DNA of 64,000 bases. It comes from Pedobacter sp. Leaf250 (GTDB lineage: Bacteria > Bacteroidota > Bacteroidia > Sphingobacteriales > Sphingobacteriaceae). The notes below the pieces were generated by a model. It saw nothing but the letters and a program-made list of their open reading frames with translations, was not told the DNA's origin and did not search any database. The position numbers were made by a program, and so were the translations under genes. This document shows, in pieces, positions 1 through 8,295 of this stretch. Within the stretch, counting starts at the first letter, position 1. Every line of letters begins with the position of its first letter. The stretch spans positions 35,803 to 99,802 of the forward strand of contig NZ_CAKLBU010000019.1 in NCBI RefSeq assembly GCF_920984735.1. The letters run 5' to 3'.

Positions 1-648
1 CGAATTTTTTTGATGAAGTAAATTTGCGAAATCTTTATAGAAAATACCTTTACCTTTATTTTGGATAAAGGATATACACATTTTGTATTCCGTTATATCA
101 CCTTTAATCCCTTCGGGATATCTGCCAAATTTTGAAAAGAATGTGGATCGTCTTAAATGAGGATGATCAGTATAAAAATAGATCTTATCGTAATCCAATG
201 CTAAAGTTGGAATATACATTTCATCAAAATCTTTACTATAGGGTTTTAAGTAGGGGAAGGCAAAATAAGCATAGAACTTCACAATATCAAGACTTGAATC
301 TTTCTCCATTGCTTCCAGTGCCGTACGTAGCTTATCAGGAAATAGCACACTCGGTTCAAAATCCTCTTGCAAATAAAGGGTAAATGGTCGGGTTACCGCA
401 TCTTGGCCTTTATTTAAGTTGTTACCTAAACCACGATTAATTTCTGTACCAACTAATTTGAAATTATATTCTTGTCTTAACTGATGCAGTTGGTTTTGAA
501 ATATAGGCTTACTACCATCATCTGAAACTACAATTTCCCCAAAATTGCAATTATGCTTTTTTAGTGTTTGCAGTAAATTCGCTAAAGAACCAGGCCTGTT
601 ATAATGTGTAATGAGTAGTGATATAGCTGAAAAGTCATTGTTAATCAT
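1..648 (-). CDS. GT2 family glycosyltransferase, cut by the window edge
   Basis: The frame is open from an ATG at 648 down to base 1, so at least 216 N-terminal residues are present and the C-terminus lies outside the window. The N-terminus reads as a GT-A fold: a beta strand (ISLLITHYNRPGSL), then IVVSDDGSKP typical of the GT2 nucleotide-binding site, then NRGLGNNLNKG and the acidic TLYLQEDFEP, which probably corresponds to the DxD metal site. The family transfers a sugar from a nucleotide donor at the cytoplasmic face. The gene starts three bases after the stop of the upstream GT2 and so belongs to the same operon. Donor and acceptor cannot be told from the sequence. Confidence 0.85.
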   Translation of the reverse strand, partial: MINNDFSAISLLITHYNRPGSLANLLQTLKKHNCNFGEIVVSDDGSKPIFQNQLHQLRQEYNFKLVGTEINRGLGNNLNKGQDAVTRPFTLYLQEDFEPSVLFPDKLRTALEAMEKDSSLDIVKFYAYFAFPYLKPYSKDFDEMYIPTLALDYDKIYFYTDHPHLRRSTFFSKFGRYPEGIKGDITEYKMCISFIQNKGKGIFYKDFANLLHQKNS

Positions 649-651
649 GCT

Positions 652-1515
652 TTATTCGTTTTTGCTGGTTTTAGTATCATGTGCAGGGTGGGGCTTAAAT
701 AGGCTTGTTAAATTACGCACCTCTAAGCTTAAACGAGAAATCAAAGCAGATGTAAAATTACCATCGCGTTGCAATGTACGCGGTGCAGTCCAGGCTCTTG
801 CTGCATTTACACGCATGGGTTCAACTTTCCCAAATTTCATTAAATCGAAACATAACCGGCCATCATCACCTCGGGTGTTATGCATAATGTACCCAGCTTG
901 CAAGCCAAACTCTTTCACATAACCCATACTGATTCCAAATGCATTCAGATAAGGACGTTTAAATTGTCGTAATTCTGCAGCCACATCCTTCATTTTTTCT
1001 AAAAGATATAACTTCCAGCGTGGAAAGCCTGGCTCTGGAATAAAAGAATATCTTCCGTATACACAAGCAACACCTGGTTTGCCCAATTTTGACATCATAT
1101 TATCTACCCAATTTGATGGATAAACGCAGTCTGCATCAGCGAGTAAAATATATTTTCCCTTAGCATTTTCCATACCCAATTGTCTTGCAGGTCCACAACC
1201 TTGAATCTTCTGAAAAAATGTAGTTATGTTTAATTGATCAAGTGTTTGTTGGGTTTTATCTGTAGAGTTATTATTAACAACAATAATTTCAATTGCATAT
1301 TGAGTTTTTAAGTCAGCTAAACTAGCAATATTTCTAATGATATTAAGCTCCTCGTTCCAAGCTGCAATTAATATAGTAACCAATGGTGGGCGACTTTGTA
1401 GTGCGGTAAGTTTTTGATTAATCTCCAAAAAAAATGTTGGTGGCACCTCATTAATGCTTTTAAATGCAAAATCATATTGGCTAACCCATTTAGGTGCGGA
1501 AAAAATCGTTGTCAT
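652..1515 (-). CDS. GT2 family glycosyltransferase
   Basis: This 287-aa protein starts at ATG 1515. VTILIAAWNEELNI opens the GT-A domain near residue 44, followed by IIVVNNNSTDKT and KGKYILLADADCVYP, whose DAD is the predicted metal-binding DxD. These are GT2 hallmarks. There is no membrane segment, so it is probably a soluble or peripheral cytoplasmic transferase. It lies 18 bases downstream of the Wzx-type flippase and 3 bases upstream of the next GT2, inside a minus-strand polysaccharide operon. The sugar specificity cannot be predicted. Confidence 0.88.
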   Translation of the reverse strand: MTTIFSAPKWVSQYDFAFKSINEVPPTFFLEINQKLTALQSRPPLVTILIAAWNEELNIIRNIASLADLKTQYAIEIIVVNNNSTDKTQQTLDQLNITTFFQKIQGCGPARQLGMENAKGKYILLADADCVYPSNWVDNMMSKLGKPGVACVYGRYSFIPEPGFPRWKLYLLEKMKDVAAELRQFKRPYLNAFGISMGYVKEFGLQAGYIMHNTRGDDGRLCFDLMKFGKVEPMRVNAARAWTAPRTLQRDGNFTSALISRLSLEVRNLTSLFKPHPAHDTKTSKNE

Positions 1516-1533
1516 AGCTTAAGTATAATTTGT

Positions 1534-2889
1534 TCAATTTGAAATCGGTTTAGGAGATTTAAATCCATTAGAAATAAATTTTTTGATTTCAATAAAACTG
1601 ATGAAATAACTATTAAAAATTGAAAAGTTTTGGTAGCCTTTGTTGATGTAATAGTATGAAATCAAAATACCAACCAATGTGGGTATAAAGGTTCCAACTA
1701 CCAATCCATAAATGTTACCGAAAATATAAATGCCTGCAAAATCTGTTATTATGTTTATAACAACCATAATAATAACCTTATATAAATTTATTTGAGGTTT
1801 GTGTATAGCATCTAATGTTACACTTAAAAACCGATCGGCAGGATATAATAAGGCTACTACAGCACTGATTCTAAATATGTTTACGGCTATCGAACCTGCT
1901 TCTGTTCCATTATATTTACCACCACCAATAATAGCTAACGCATAACCTGCAAAGATAAATGCTCCAATAAGAAAGGGTATTAAACCAATGGTAATTATGC
2001 CAATGTATTTCCCCATCGTGGATATCAATTTAGGTTTATTGCCTTGATTGTATTCACTAGATAAGGCTGGCATGGCTGTAGCTACAAAGCTTCTTAAAGG
2101 AATTTCTACAACCTCCATTAGCCTACGCCCCAAATTGTAAACAGCCAATGATGATGGTCCAAGCATAAAATTTATAACAAAAGTATCAGTTACACCAAAA
2201 AGGCTCGAGCTTATCGATGTACCTACCGTATATTTACCGAAATCAAATATTTCTTTGATGCATGTTTTTGTTCGGTTTGCAAAATACCTTATTCCAGACC
2301 AACCTAGTATCAAACACAGCATACTGGTAATTCCACCAGCTAAAATGTTAATATACATAAGGTTGGTTAGTGTGTTATGCTTAGCTAGTATTAAAAAACC
2401 TAAACACAAAATTAAAAATGATACCTGAAATACCCTAATATACATTAATCGTCCAAATTTTAAATCGCCCTGTGCAATGCACATGGTTACAATCATTGGT
2501 AAAGAGCAAATCAGATTTAATGAATAATACTTAGCGAAAAATAGTAAGCTTTCATCTTTTATATAGAAAACGATGGCTATTAAGGGAATATTCAGTAATA
2601 ATAGAATAATAGTTGTATTGATCGCAATAAACCAAGTTGATCCTATCACTTCCTGCCCTCGATCTGGAGATGAACCAGCATAAAATTTAACAAATGCAGT
2701 TGATAAAAAACCTTGTCTAAAGGTATCCAAAAATGATAGCATTGATTGAAAAAAGAACCAGATGCCAATTTCTTTTATGGATAGCGAACGATAAAGGATA
2801 GCCGTTAAAAGAAAGGTAAGCACCGACATGCCTCCAGTTCCCATTAAGGAAAGAAAATGGATGTTTCTTAGCTTTTGTAGAATTTTCAT
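1534..2889 (-). CDS. Wzx-type polysaccharide flippase (MOP/MATE superfamily)
   Basis: The protein has 451 residues and is very hydrophobic, with about 12 predicted membrane segments (for example TGGMSVLTFLLTAILYRSL at the start, and TIGLIPFLIGAFIFAGYALA and AGIYIFGNIYGLVVGTFIP later). This is the layout of Wzx/RfbX flippases that move undecaprenyl-linked oligosaccharides across the inner membrane. It sits between a CgeB-like glycosyltransferase and two GT2 genes. It is the first of three Wzx-like proteins in the window and is less like the other two than they are like each other. It is also the only obvious transporter near the NRPS-PKS genes, though it is far more likely to serve the glycan. 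Confidence 0.85.
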   Translation of the reverse strand: MKILQKLRNIHFLSLMGTGGMSVLTFLLTAILYRSLSIKEIGIWFFFQSMLSFLDTFRQGFLSTAFVKFYAGSSPDRGQEVIGSTWFIAINTTIILLLLNIPLIAIVFYIKDESLLFFAKYYSLNLICSLPMIVTMCIAQGDLKFGRLMYIRVFQVSFLILCLGFLILAKHNTLTNLMYINILAGGITSMLCLILGWSGIRYFANRTKTCIKEIFDFGKYTVGTSISSSLFGVTDTFVINFMLGPSSLAVYNLGRRLMEVVEIPLRSFVATAMPALSSEYNQGNKPKLISTMGKYIGIITIGLIPFLIGAFIFAGYALAIIGGGKYNGTEAGSIAVNIFRISAVVALLYPADRFLSVTLDAIHKPQINLYKVIIMVVINIITDFAGIYIFGNIYGLVVGTFIPTLVGILISYYYINKGYQNFSIFNSYFISFIEIKKFISNGFKSPKPISN

Positions 2890-2941
2890 TTAATGGATAA
2901 TTTCATTTTATAAATTGATTTGTATAATGGAATGCATCCCT

Positions 2942-3955
2942 CTAATTAAAACTTTTGATAAATATACGTTCGATCCATTTATTCATTGTAAATTCTTTTT
3001 TCAAAGAAAGGATAGTTTTATCTTCAATAAAATTGATTGGTAGTTTTATGGCGCTTATATCAATTATTGCAATTTGATTGGGATCATAACTCGGGTCATT
3101 TTTTACCCATTGATTAGTGGTAATTACTTTTTTACCTGAACCTAAAGCATCAAGCACACGCATGGCCATTCCGCTTTGCTTAGCATTGCTTACATCTATT
3201 ATGGTTTTGGATCGAGATAAATTTAAAATGTATTCTTCACGAGACATCTTATTGAATTTGATCAATTTTAAATCGATTTTTGTGCCCTTGAGTCGCTCAA
3301 TAATATAATATCGAATGGGCATATAGAAATGAGATTTCAGTATGTAATCATTTGCTTTCGCAAATTCCATGAATTTTAATAGGCCAGTATAGCGTTCAGG
3401 TAAATATGATCCAAAGTAAAAAAGATCGAATTTGATGGTATTGGAAGGATGTTCGCCCATTGCCATAATTTCATCTGTATAGAAAGTTGGCGAATAGCTT
3501 AGTTCAGGATAATCCTGTACGTCTTTATAATCGAACGAAAATTTGGCGTCAAATTCTGCCAGCACATTATATTTTTGTTCTTGGTTCATGAATGGGCTAT
3601 TCGTGTTCGAATCCCATTGATAATATATTGTCTTTATTCCTGGATTGATTTCTTTTATCTTTTTTACAAACCAGGTGGGCATTTTATAGCCTCTGATTAC
3701 AAGAAAATAGTCAAATTTTTTATTGATAATTTGTTTGAGAATTCTTTTATAATGAAGTTCTTGATATGCCGTTAATTTTGATGGTTTTAATCGGTTAACA
3801 ATACCATACATAATACTCGTGTCTCGTTCAGGAAAATAGGTAACGGCAGCACCATAATTTTTTTCCAGTTTATCAATTAATTGTTCATGATAATAATAAA
3901 ATTTAACCCCAATGTATAGAATTTTTTTACCAATAAGTTCAGTTTGAGCTATCAC
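2942..3955 (-). CDS. CgeB-like / glycosyl transferase group 1-type protein
   Basis: This 337-aa protein starts at GTG 3955; no ATG is available nearby in frame. The C-terminal half carries a GT-B signature, LSRSKTIIDVSNAKQSG followed by GMAMRVLDALGSGKKVITTN, as in the CgeB and Glyco_trans_1_2 families, where the segment binds the nucleotide sugar. The N-terminal half (KILYIGVKFYYYHEQL) resembles the Rossmann-like acceptor domain. It is probably cytoplasmic and acts in assembly of the repeat unit made by this minus-strand cluster. A 224-base gap with a good predicted promoter separates it from the UDP-xylose synthase upstream. Its substrate is unknown. Confidence 0.72.
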   Translation of the reverse strand: MIAQTELIGKKILYIGVKFYYYHEQLIDKLEKNYGAAVTYFPERDTSIMYGIVNRLKPSKLTAYQELHYKRILKQIINKKFDYFLVIRGYKMPTWFVKKIKEINPGIKTIYYQWDSNTNSPFMNQEQKYNVLAEFDAKFSFDYKDVQDYPELSYSPTFYTDEIMAMGEHPSNTIKFDLFYFGSYLPERYTGLLKFMEFAKANDYILKSHFYMPIRYYIIERLKGTKIDLKLIKFNKMSREEYILNLSRSKTIIDVSNAKQSGMAMRVLDALGSGKKVITTNQWVKNDPSYDPNQIAIIDISAIKLPINFIEDKTILSLKKEFTMNKWIERIFIKSFN

Positions 3956-4074
3956 TATGAATGTTTATTTATTACAATAAGAAACTAAAATAGAAATTGA
4001 AAAGATGCAATTTTATAGATTATGGTAAAAAGATTATAAATATTTTTTGGTTTAATGTCAAAAACTTCCTTAAG

Positions 4075-4115
4075 TAAAAGTACCGATATGAGGAATGTTG
4101 GCCAATAGCCCTTTT
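4075..4115 (-). promoter_or_regulatory. Predicted promoter with conserved GGGCTATTGG box, upstream of the CgeB-like GT
   Basis: On the minus strand the sequence reads AAAAGGGCTATTGGC (4115-4101). The TTG inside it (4105-4103) lies 20 bases before TACTTTTA (4082-4075), which matches the Bacteroidota -7 consensus TAnnTTTG at all but the last base. The same box with the same 20-base spacing occurs at 6612-6651. The leader to the GTG at 3955 would be about 110 nt. Confidence 0.5.
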
Positions 4116-4179
4116 CTACCAGATTTACTTATGAACCACCTCATTAAATATAAAACCATGTTAAAGTTCATGCCAGGCC

Positions 4180-5205
4180 TTACTTATAATAATTTGCAAA
4201 ATCCTTGTGTTCAATTTTCGCTAAAGATTCCTGAGAAAGTGATTTGAAATAGGCATAAGTAAGTTTAAGTCCTTCGACCCGGTTTACCTTCGGCTCCCAG
4301 CCTAAAATTGATTTAGCCTTTTCAATATTTGGTCTGCGTTGTTTTGGATCATCTTGCGGCAGATTGTGATAAACAATTTTTTGAGTGGTTCCGGTCAGTT
4401 TAATGATCTCTTCACAAAATTGCTTGATCGTAATTTCATCAGGATTACCAATGTTCATTGGCTGACTATAATCGCTATGCAGCAATCTGTAAATCCCTTC
4501 TATTAGATCATCTACATAACAAAATGAGCGTGTTTGTGAACCGTCTCCGAAGATGGTTAAATCTTCGCCTCGTAATGCCTGCCCAATAAATGCAGGTAAA
4601 ACCCTGCCATCATTCAGGCGCATACGCGGGCCATAAGTGTTAAAAATTCTTATAATCCGGATTTCAACACCATGAAAAGTATGATATGCCATGGTAATGG
4701 CTTCTTGAAAACGCTTGGCTTCATCATAAACACCTCTTGGCCCCACAGGATTTACATTTCCCCAATATTCCTCAGGTTGCGGATTCACACTTGGATCGCC
4801 ATAAACTTCAGAAGTTGAAGCAATCAGCATTCTGGCATTTTTCACTCTTGCCAATCCTAAAAGATTATGAGTGCCTAAAGAACCAACTTTTAAAGTTTGG
4901 ATAGGAATTTTCAGATAATCTATCGGACTTGCCGGCGAAGCGAAATGCAGGATATAGTCCAGATTTCCAGGGATATGAACAAACTTGGAAACATCATGGT
5001 GATAAAACTCAAAGTTTTCGCGGGCGAATAGATGCTCAATGTTGGCAAGGTCGCCAGTGATGAGATTGTCCATTCCAATAACATGATAACCTTCATGAAT
5101 AAAACGATCGCATAAATGGGAACCTAAAAAGCCAGCTGCTCCTGTAATTAATATTCTTTTCGGCTGTATGGATGGTGATTTAGCGCTGCTGCTTTCGTTT
5201 GTCAT
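4180..5205 (-). CDS. uxs: UDP-glucuronate decarboxylase (UDP-xylose synthase)
   Basis: The 341-aa protein is a short-chain dehydrogenase of the extended class. It has the NAD-binding motif GAAGFLGSHL (about residues 22-31), a TSEVYGDP segment with the catalytic Ser/Thr region, and GVYDEAKRFQE containing the YxxxK dyad. GPRMRLNDGRVLPAFI is typical of UXS enzymes. UXS oxidises and decarboxylates UDP-glucuronate to UDP-xylose in the cytoplasm. Its start codon overlaps the stop of the UDP-glucose dehydrogenase gene by one base, so substrate maker and user are translationally coupled. UDP-xylose (or the 4-keto-pentose intermediate) is therefore a likely building block of this polysaccharide. Confidence 0.9.
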   Translation of the reverse strand: MTNESSSAKSPSIQPKRILITGAAGFLGSHLCDRFIHEGYHVIGMDNLITGDLANIEHLFARENFEFYHHDVSKFVHIPGNLDYILHFASPASPIDYLKIPIQTLKVGSLGTHNLLGLARVKNARMLIASTSEVYGDPSVNPQPEEYWGNVNPVGPRGVYDEAKRFQEAITMAYHTFHGVEIRIIRIFNTYGPRMRLNDGRVLPAFIGQALRGEDLTIFGDGSQTRSFCYVDDLIEGIYRLLHSDYSQPMNIGNPDEITIKQFCEEIIKLTGTTQKIVYHNLPQDDPKQRRPNIEKAKSILGWEPKVNRVEGLKLTYAYFKSLSQESLAKIEHKDFANYYK

Positions 5206-6563
5206 TATGCTAATTCATTAATTTGAGCTTGCAATTGATTCGTGTTTTTTGGCCTGGTAATCAATTGTCTACCAATGCTATTGTAATAATAACCAAGGTC
5301 GATCATTTTTTCAAGATCAAATAAGTTTCTGCCATCGAATATGACTCTTTCGTTCATCAAAGAAGCAATTTTGTTAAAGTCTGGATTTCTGAATAACGAC
5401 CATTCGGTAGCAATCAATAAGGCGTCGGCAGCTTGAAGGGCTTCATATTGGTCAGGTGCATACACAATTCGGTCCCCAAAAATTGCTTTCACATTTTCGA
5501 TGCTTTCCGGATCAAATACACTCACCGAAGCTCCTTTTTCTAAAAGTGCTTCAATGATGTATAATGCTGGTGCTTCACGTATATCATCAGTTTCTGGTTT
5601 AAAAGCCAGGCCCCATAATGCGAAATGTTTACCTGTAATCTCGCCGTTGTAGTACTTTAAAACTTTATTTACCATTACTGTCTTTTGGCGTTCATTAACG
5701 TTCATCACTGATTTTAGTATTTCAAAATCATATACATATTCATCAGCTGCTTTTACCAAGGCTTGAACATCTTTTGGGAAGCATGATCCACCATAACCAA
5801 TACCTGGAAACAAAAATCTTTTTCCTATTCTCTCATCAGAACCGATACCTCTACGTACCGAATCAACATCAGCACCAACAAGTTCACAAAGGTTTGCAAT
5901 CTCGTTCATAAAAGTAATTTTGGTTGCCAAAAATGAGTTGGCTGCATATTTTGTTAATTCTGATGATTTCTCATCCATAAACAAAATTGGATTTCCCTGA
6001 CGAACGTATGGGGCATACAATTCCGTCATTATTTTTTTTGCCTTTTCGCTTCTAGTCCCTAATACTACACGATCTGGTTTCATAAAATCTTCAACCGCAA
6101 CACCTTCCCTTAAAAATTCAGGGTTTGAAACCACATCTACTTCAATATTAGTGTGTTTTTCAAAAATTGCTTTTACCTTGTCAGCAGTACCTACAGGTAC
6201 GGTGGATTTATTTACAATTACTTTATAGGATGTAATTAAGTTTGCAACATCTTTAGCAGCTCCTAAAATATAGGAAAGGTCGGCAGCCCCATCACCTCCT
6301 GGAGGCGTTGGCAAAGCCATGAAGATAATTTGAGCACTTTCAATTGCAGAAGCAAGATCAGTAGTAAATGTTAGACGTTGTTGTGAAATATTGCGGTTAA
6401 ATAGCAGTTCTAAGCCAGGCTCGTATATGGGTAAAAAACCATTTTGCATTTTTTCTATCTTGGCAACATTGATATCTACGCATATTACGTCGTTACCCGT
6501 TTCTGCTAAGCATGTGCCCGTTACCAAGCCTACATAGCCAGTCCCAATTACTGCTATTTTCAT
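5205..6563 (-). CDS. ugd: UDP-glucose 6-dehydrogenase
   Basis: The 452-aa protein has the full UDP-glucose/GDP-mannose dehydrogenase architecture. It begins with the Rossmann motif VIGTGYVGLVTGTCLAE, then KSTVPVGTADKV, VSNPEFLREGVAVEDF, the catalytic cysteine in GYGGSCFPKD, and a C-terminal domain with ALWGLAFKPETDDIREAP. It converts UDP-glucose to UDP-glucuronate using two NAD+. Length and motifs are normal. The next gene, one base overlapping, decarboxylates the product. A promoter-like element lies about 50 bases upstream of the ATG at 6563, in the gap after the cupin gene, so this part of the cluster may be transcribed separately from the NRPS-PKS genes. Confidence 0.94.
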   Translation of the reverse strand: MKIAVIGTGYVGLVTGTCLAETGNDVICVDINVAKIEKMQNGFLPIYEPGLELLFNRNISQQRLTFTTDLASAIESAQIIFMALPTPPGGDGAADLSYILGAAKDVANLITSYKVIVNKSTVPVGTADKVKAIFEKHTNIEVDVVSNPEFLREGVAVEDFMKPDRVVLGTRSEKAKKIMTELYAPYVRQGNPILFMDEKSSELTKYAANSFLATKITFMNEIANLCELVGADVDSVRRGIGSDERIGKRFLFPGIGYGGSCFPKDVQALVKAADEYVYDFEILKSVMNVNERQKTVMVNKVLKYYNGEITGKHFALWGLAFKPETDDIREAPALYIIEALLEKGASVSVFDPESIENVKAIFGDRIVYAPDQYEALQAADALLIATEWSLFRNPDFNKIASLMNERVIFDGRNLFDLEKMIDLGYYYNSIGRQLITRPKNTNQLQAQINELA

Positions 6564-6611
6564 AAGTTTACGTGAATTTATCTGTGGTTATAATTCGTTA
6601 ATGAATTAACG

Positions 6612-6651
6612 CGAAGATAAATGATGCGTTATTTTAAGCCAATAGCCCTTT
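6612..6651 (-). promoter_or_regulatory. Predicted ugd promoter with GGGCTATTGG box and flanking inverted repeat
   Basis: On the minus strand, AAAGGGCTATTGGC (6651-6638) carries a TTG at 6642-6640. TATCTTCG (6619-6612), a good match to TAnnTTTG, follows after 20 bases. A perfect 10-base inverted repeat, ATAAATGATG (6617-6626) and CATCATTTAT (6657-6666), brackets the region and could be an operator. Predicted transcription would start near 6605, about 40 bases before the ugd ATG. Confidence 0.55.
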
Positions 6652-6725
6652 AAGACCATCATTTATAGTAACCTACATCTTATTATATCATGATTTTGGA
6701 TTGCCCGTCAAATTACTAACAAATG

Positions 6726-7571
6726 TTATTGGATTGATTCTCTAATTTTACATATTGTACCTGCAATCAGCGCAAAGCCATAATTGGCAACCGCCTTTGG
6801 AAAATTTTGTTCTTTTTTAATGTGAAACATATCTTTTCGCCAAGCATTATAATTGGTACTATTTAGCTGATCATATATAACGGAGATATTTTGACCAAGA
6901 GCAACTGTGGTATGCCACATGCCATTGGGTACAAAAATGGTTTCTCCAGGTTCAAGCGTAACTTCGATGGATTGAGCTGATTTAAACTTAGGATGTTTAC
7001 CCAAATCTGGATTTAAAATGTTTACCGGCGATAGAAAGTTTGCATAACCTTTTCTACCAGCATATAAATACTCATCCTGATCCCCAGGGAAAAGAATAAA
7101 CTTCTTTTCGCCATATAGTTGGGTTATCCAGGCATTGGTGTGGTAAAAATCTTTATGTAAAGAGTATTGATTTCCTTGGCCTCCAAAAAATAAATTCACG
7201 TTTTTTCCGAATTTACCAAAAGGGAATATCTTAGAATCAAACCAGTTGGGTGTTGCAAAATTCATGTGGATGGGTTTAATCATAGCCATAAATTCGGGTA
7301 AATCGTGTGGAATTTCAAAGCTGATTGGATAGGGAGCTGGATTTGCAGGAGTACTATTTTTGGTCAACTCAAGAATCTGGTTGATGCTGTAATTCTTTCC
7401 CTCAAAATCCATTACATAATCACCAAATTTATCACTAAAAAAATCTGGACCAAATTGGTGGCTTGGCCATGCTTTTGAGGCATTCTTAAACACCAAAGGT
7501 TTTCTTTTTTTTAAGTATTGGTTAATAAATTCCTCGTAAGATATTTGATCTCTTTTTTCTATTTGTGGCAT
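6726..7571 (-). CDS. Cupin-8 / JmjC-domain Fe(II)/2-oxoglutarate dioxygenase-like protein
   Basis: The 281-aa protein has a cupin-like domain. QYSLHKDFYHTNAW supplies the HxD pair (His139, Asp141) and NGMWHTTVALG the distal His220, giving an intact 2-His-1-carboxylate iron site. GEKKFILFPGDQ follows at the position of the JmjC beta strands and could hold the 2-oxoglutarate-binding lysine. Members hydroxylate proteins or small molecules. It lies 13 bases downstream of the phosphopantetheinyl transferase and is co-directional with the NRPS-PKS genes, so it may hydroxylate a precursor or the finished product; that role is inferred from position only. The last ~25 residues are hydrophobic (ANYGFALIAGTIC). 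Confidence 0.8.
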   Translation of the reverse strand: MPQIEKRDQISYEEFINQYLKKRKPLVFKNASKAWPSHQFGPDFFSDKFGDYVMDFEGKNYSINQILELTKNSTPANPAPYPISFEIPHDLPEFMAMIKPIHMNFATPNWFDSKIFPFGKFGKNVNLFFGGQGNQYSLHKDFYHTNAWITQLYGEKKFILFPGDQDEYLYAGRKGYANFLSPVNILNPDLGKHPKFKSAQSIEVTLEPGETIFVPNGMWHTTVALGQNISVIYDQLNSTNYNAWRKDMFHIKKEQNFPKAVANYGFALIAGTICKIRESIQ

Positions 7572-7584
7572 GATTGGCTAGGTT

Positions 7585-8295
7585 TTAAGCGTAATTCCAA
7601 TATAAAATAGCAGATAATTTGGTTCTCACGAGAGAAATGATATAATCATGGTCAGTTTTTATTGTTGATAAATGATAATTCTGATTTGCTCTTGAAAGGA
7701 AAGGAGGTAAGCAATCGAGTTCTTTTAAATTGTTTAGCAAACCTTCACCGGTTGCTTTCAATATTCCTTCTTTACGCGTCCATAGGCCGTAAAAAGCTAT
7801 TCTTTTATTGATTGAACCGCGTATTAACTTTTCTTCCTGTTTATTAAAACATTCGGTAATAAGGGGTTCAAAATCAAAATTTTTGTTGATCAGTTCTACG
7901 TCGATGCCAATAGATTCTTTGCTTAGCGCTATTACAATGCGATCGCTGCTATGACTGATGTTAAATTCGATGCCTTGAATGAACGGTTTTTTATTATGTC
8001 CTTCGCTAAAAAGCAATTCATTGGCTGGTGTACCAATACCCAAAGCAATGATTTTTCTTAACGCATAGCGTGTAGATAGATAACGTTCGCGGTCATGCTG
8101 CATCATAAAGCGTTTTGATCTATTAATTTCATTCTCTGATAAAATTTGATGTATTTTATCTTTAATGGCTTCAAAATAGTGGCTAACCTTAATTTTGATT
8201 ACATGGTCTGATTGTAAATCAAGTTTCTGATCATGGTCAAAATCGTCCCAATTGATCTCGGTTTCAATAAGTAACTCATTGCTAGGCGTTTGCAT
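7585..8295 (-). CDS. 4'-phosphopantetheinyl transferase (Sfp type)
   Basis: I place the start at ATG 8295 (236 aa). The frame extends to 8406, but that would overlap the NRPS by 125 bases and add a poorly conserved leader, whereas 8295 gives a 14-base overlap and a normal Sfp length. Signature motifs are FNISHSSDRIVIAL, IGIDVELI (Mg-binding Asp/Glu) and FYGLWTRKEGILKATGEGL (the W-x-x-KE-x-x-x-K motif). The enzyme moves phosphopantetheine from CoA to the serine of carrier domains. Being coupled directly to the NRPS gene, it almost certainly activates the three carrier domains here (Ser535 and Ser1520 of the hybrid protein, Ser1036 of the NRPS). Confidence 0.93.
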   Translation of the reverse strand: MQTPSNELLIETEINWDDFDHDQKLDLQSDHVIKIKVSHYFEAIKDKIHQILSENEINRSKRFMMQHDRERYLSTRYALRKIIALGIGTPANELLFSEGHNKKPFIQGIEFNISHSSDRIVIALSKESIGIDVELINKNFDFEPLITECFNKQEEKLIRGSINKRIAFYGLWTRKEGILKATGEGLLNNLKELDCLPPFLSRANQNYHLSTIKTDHDYIISLVRTKLSAILYWNYA

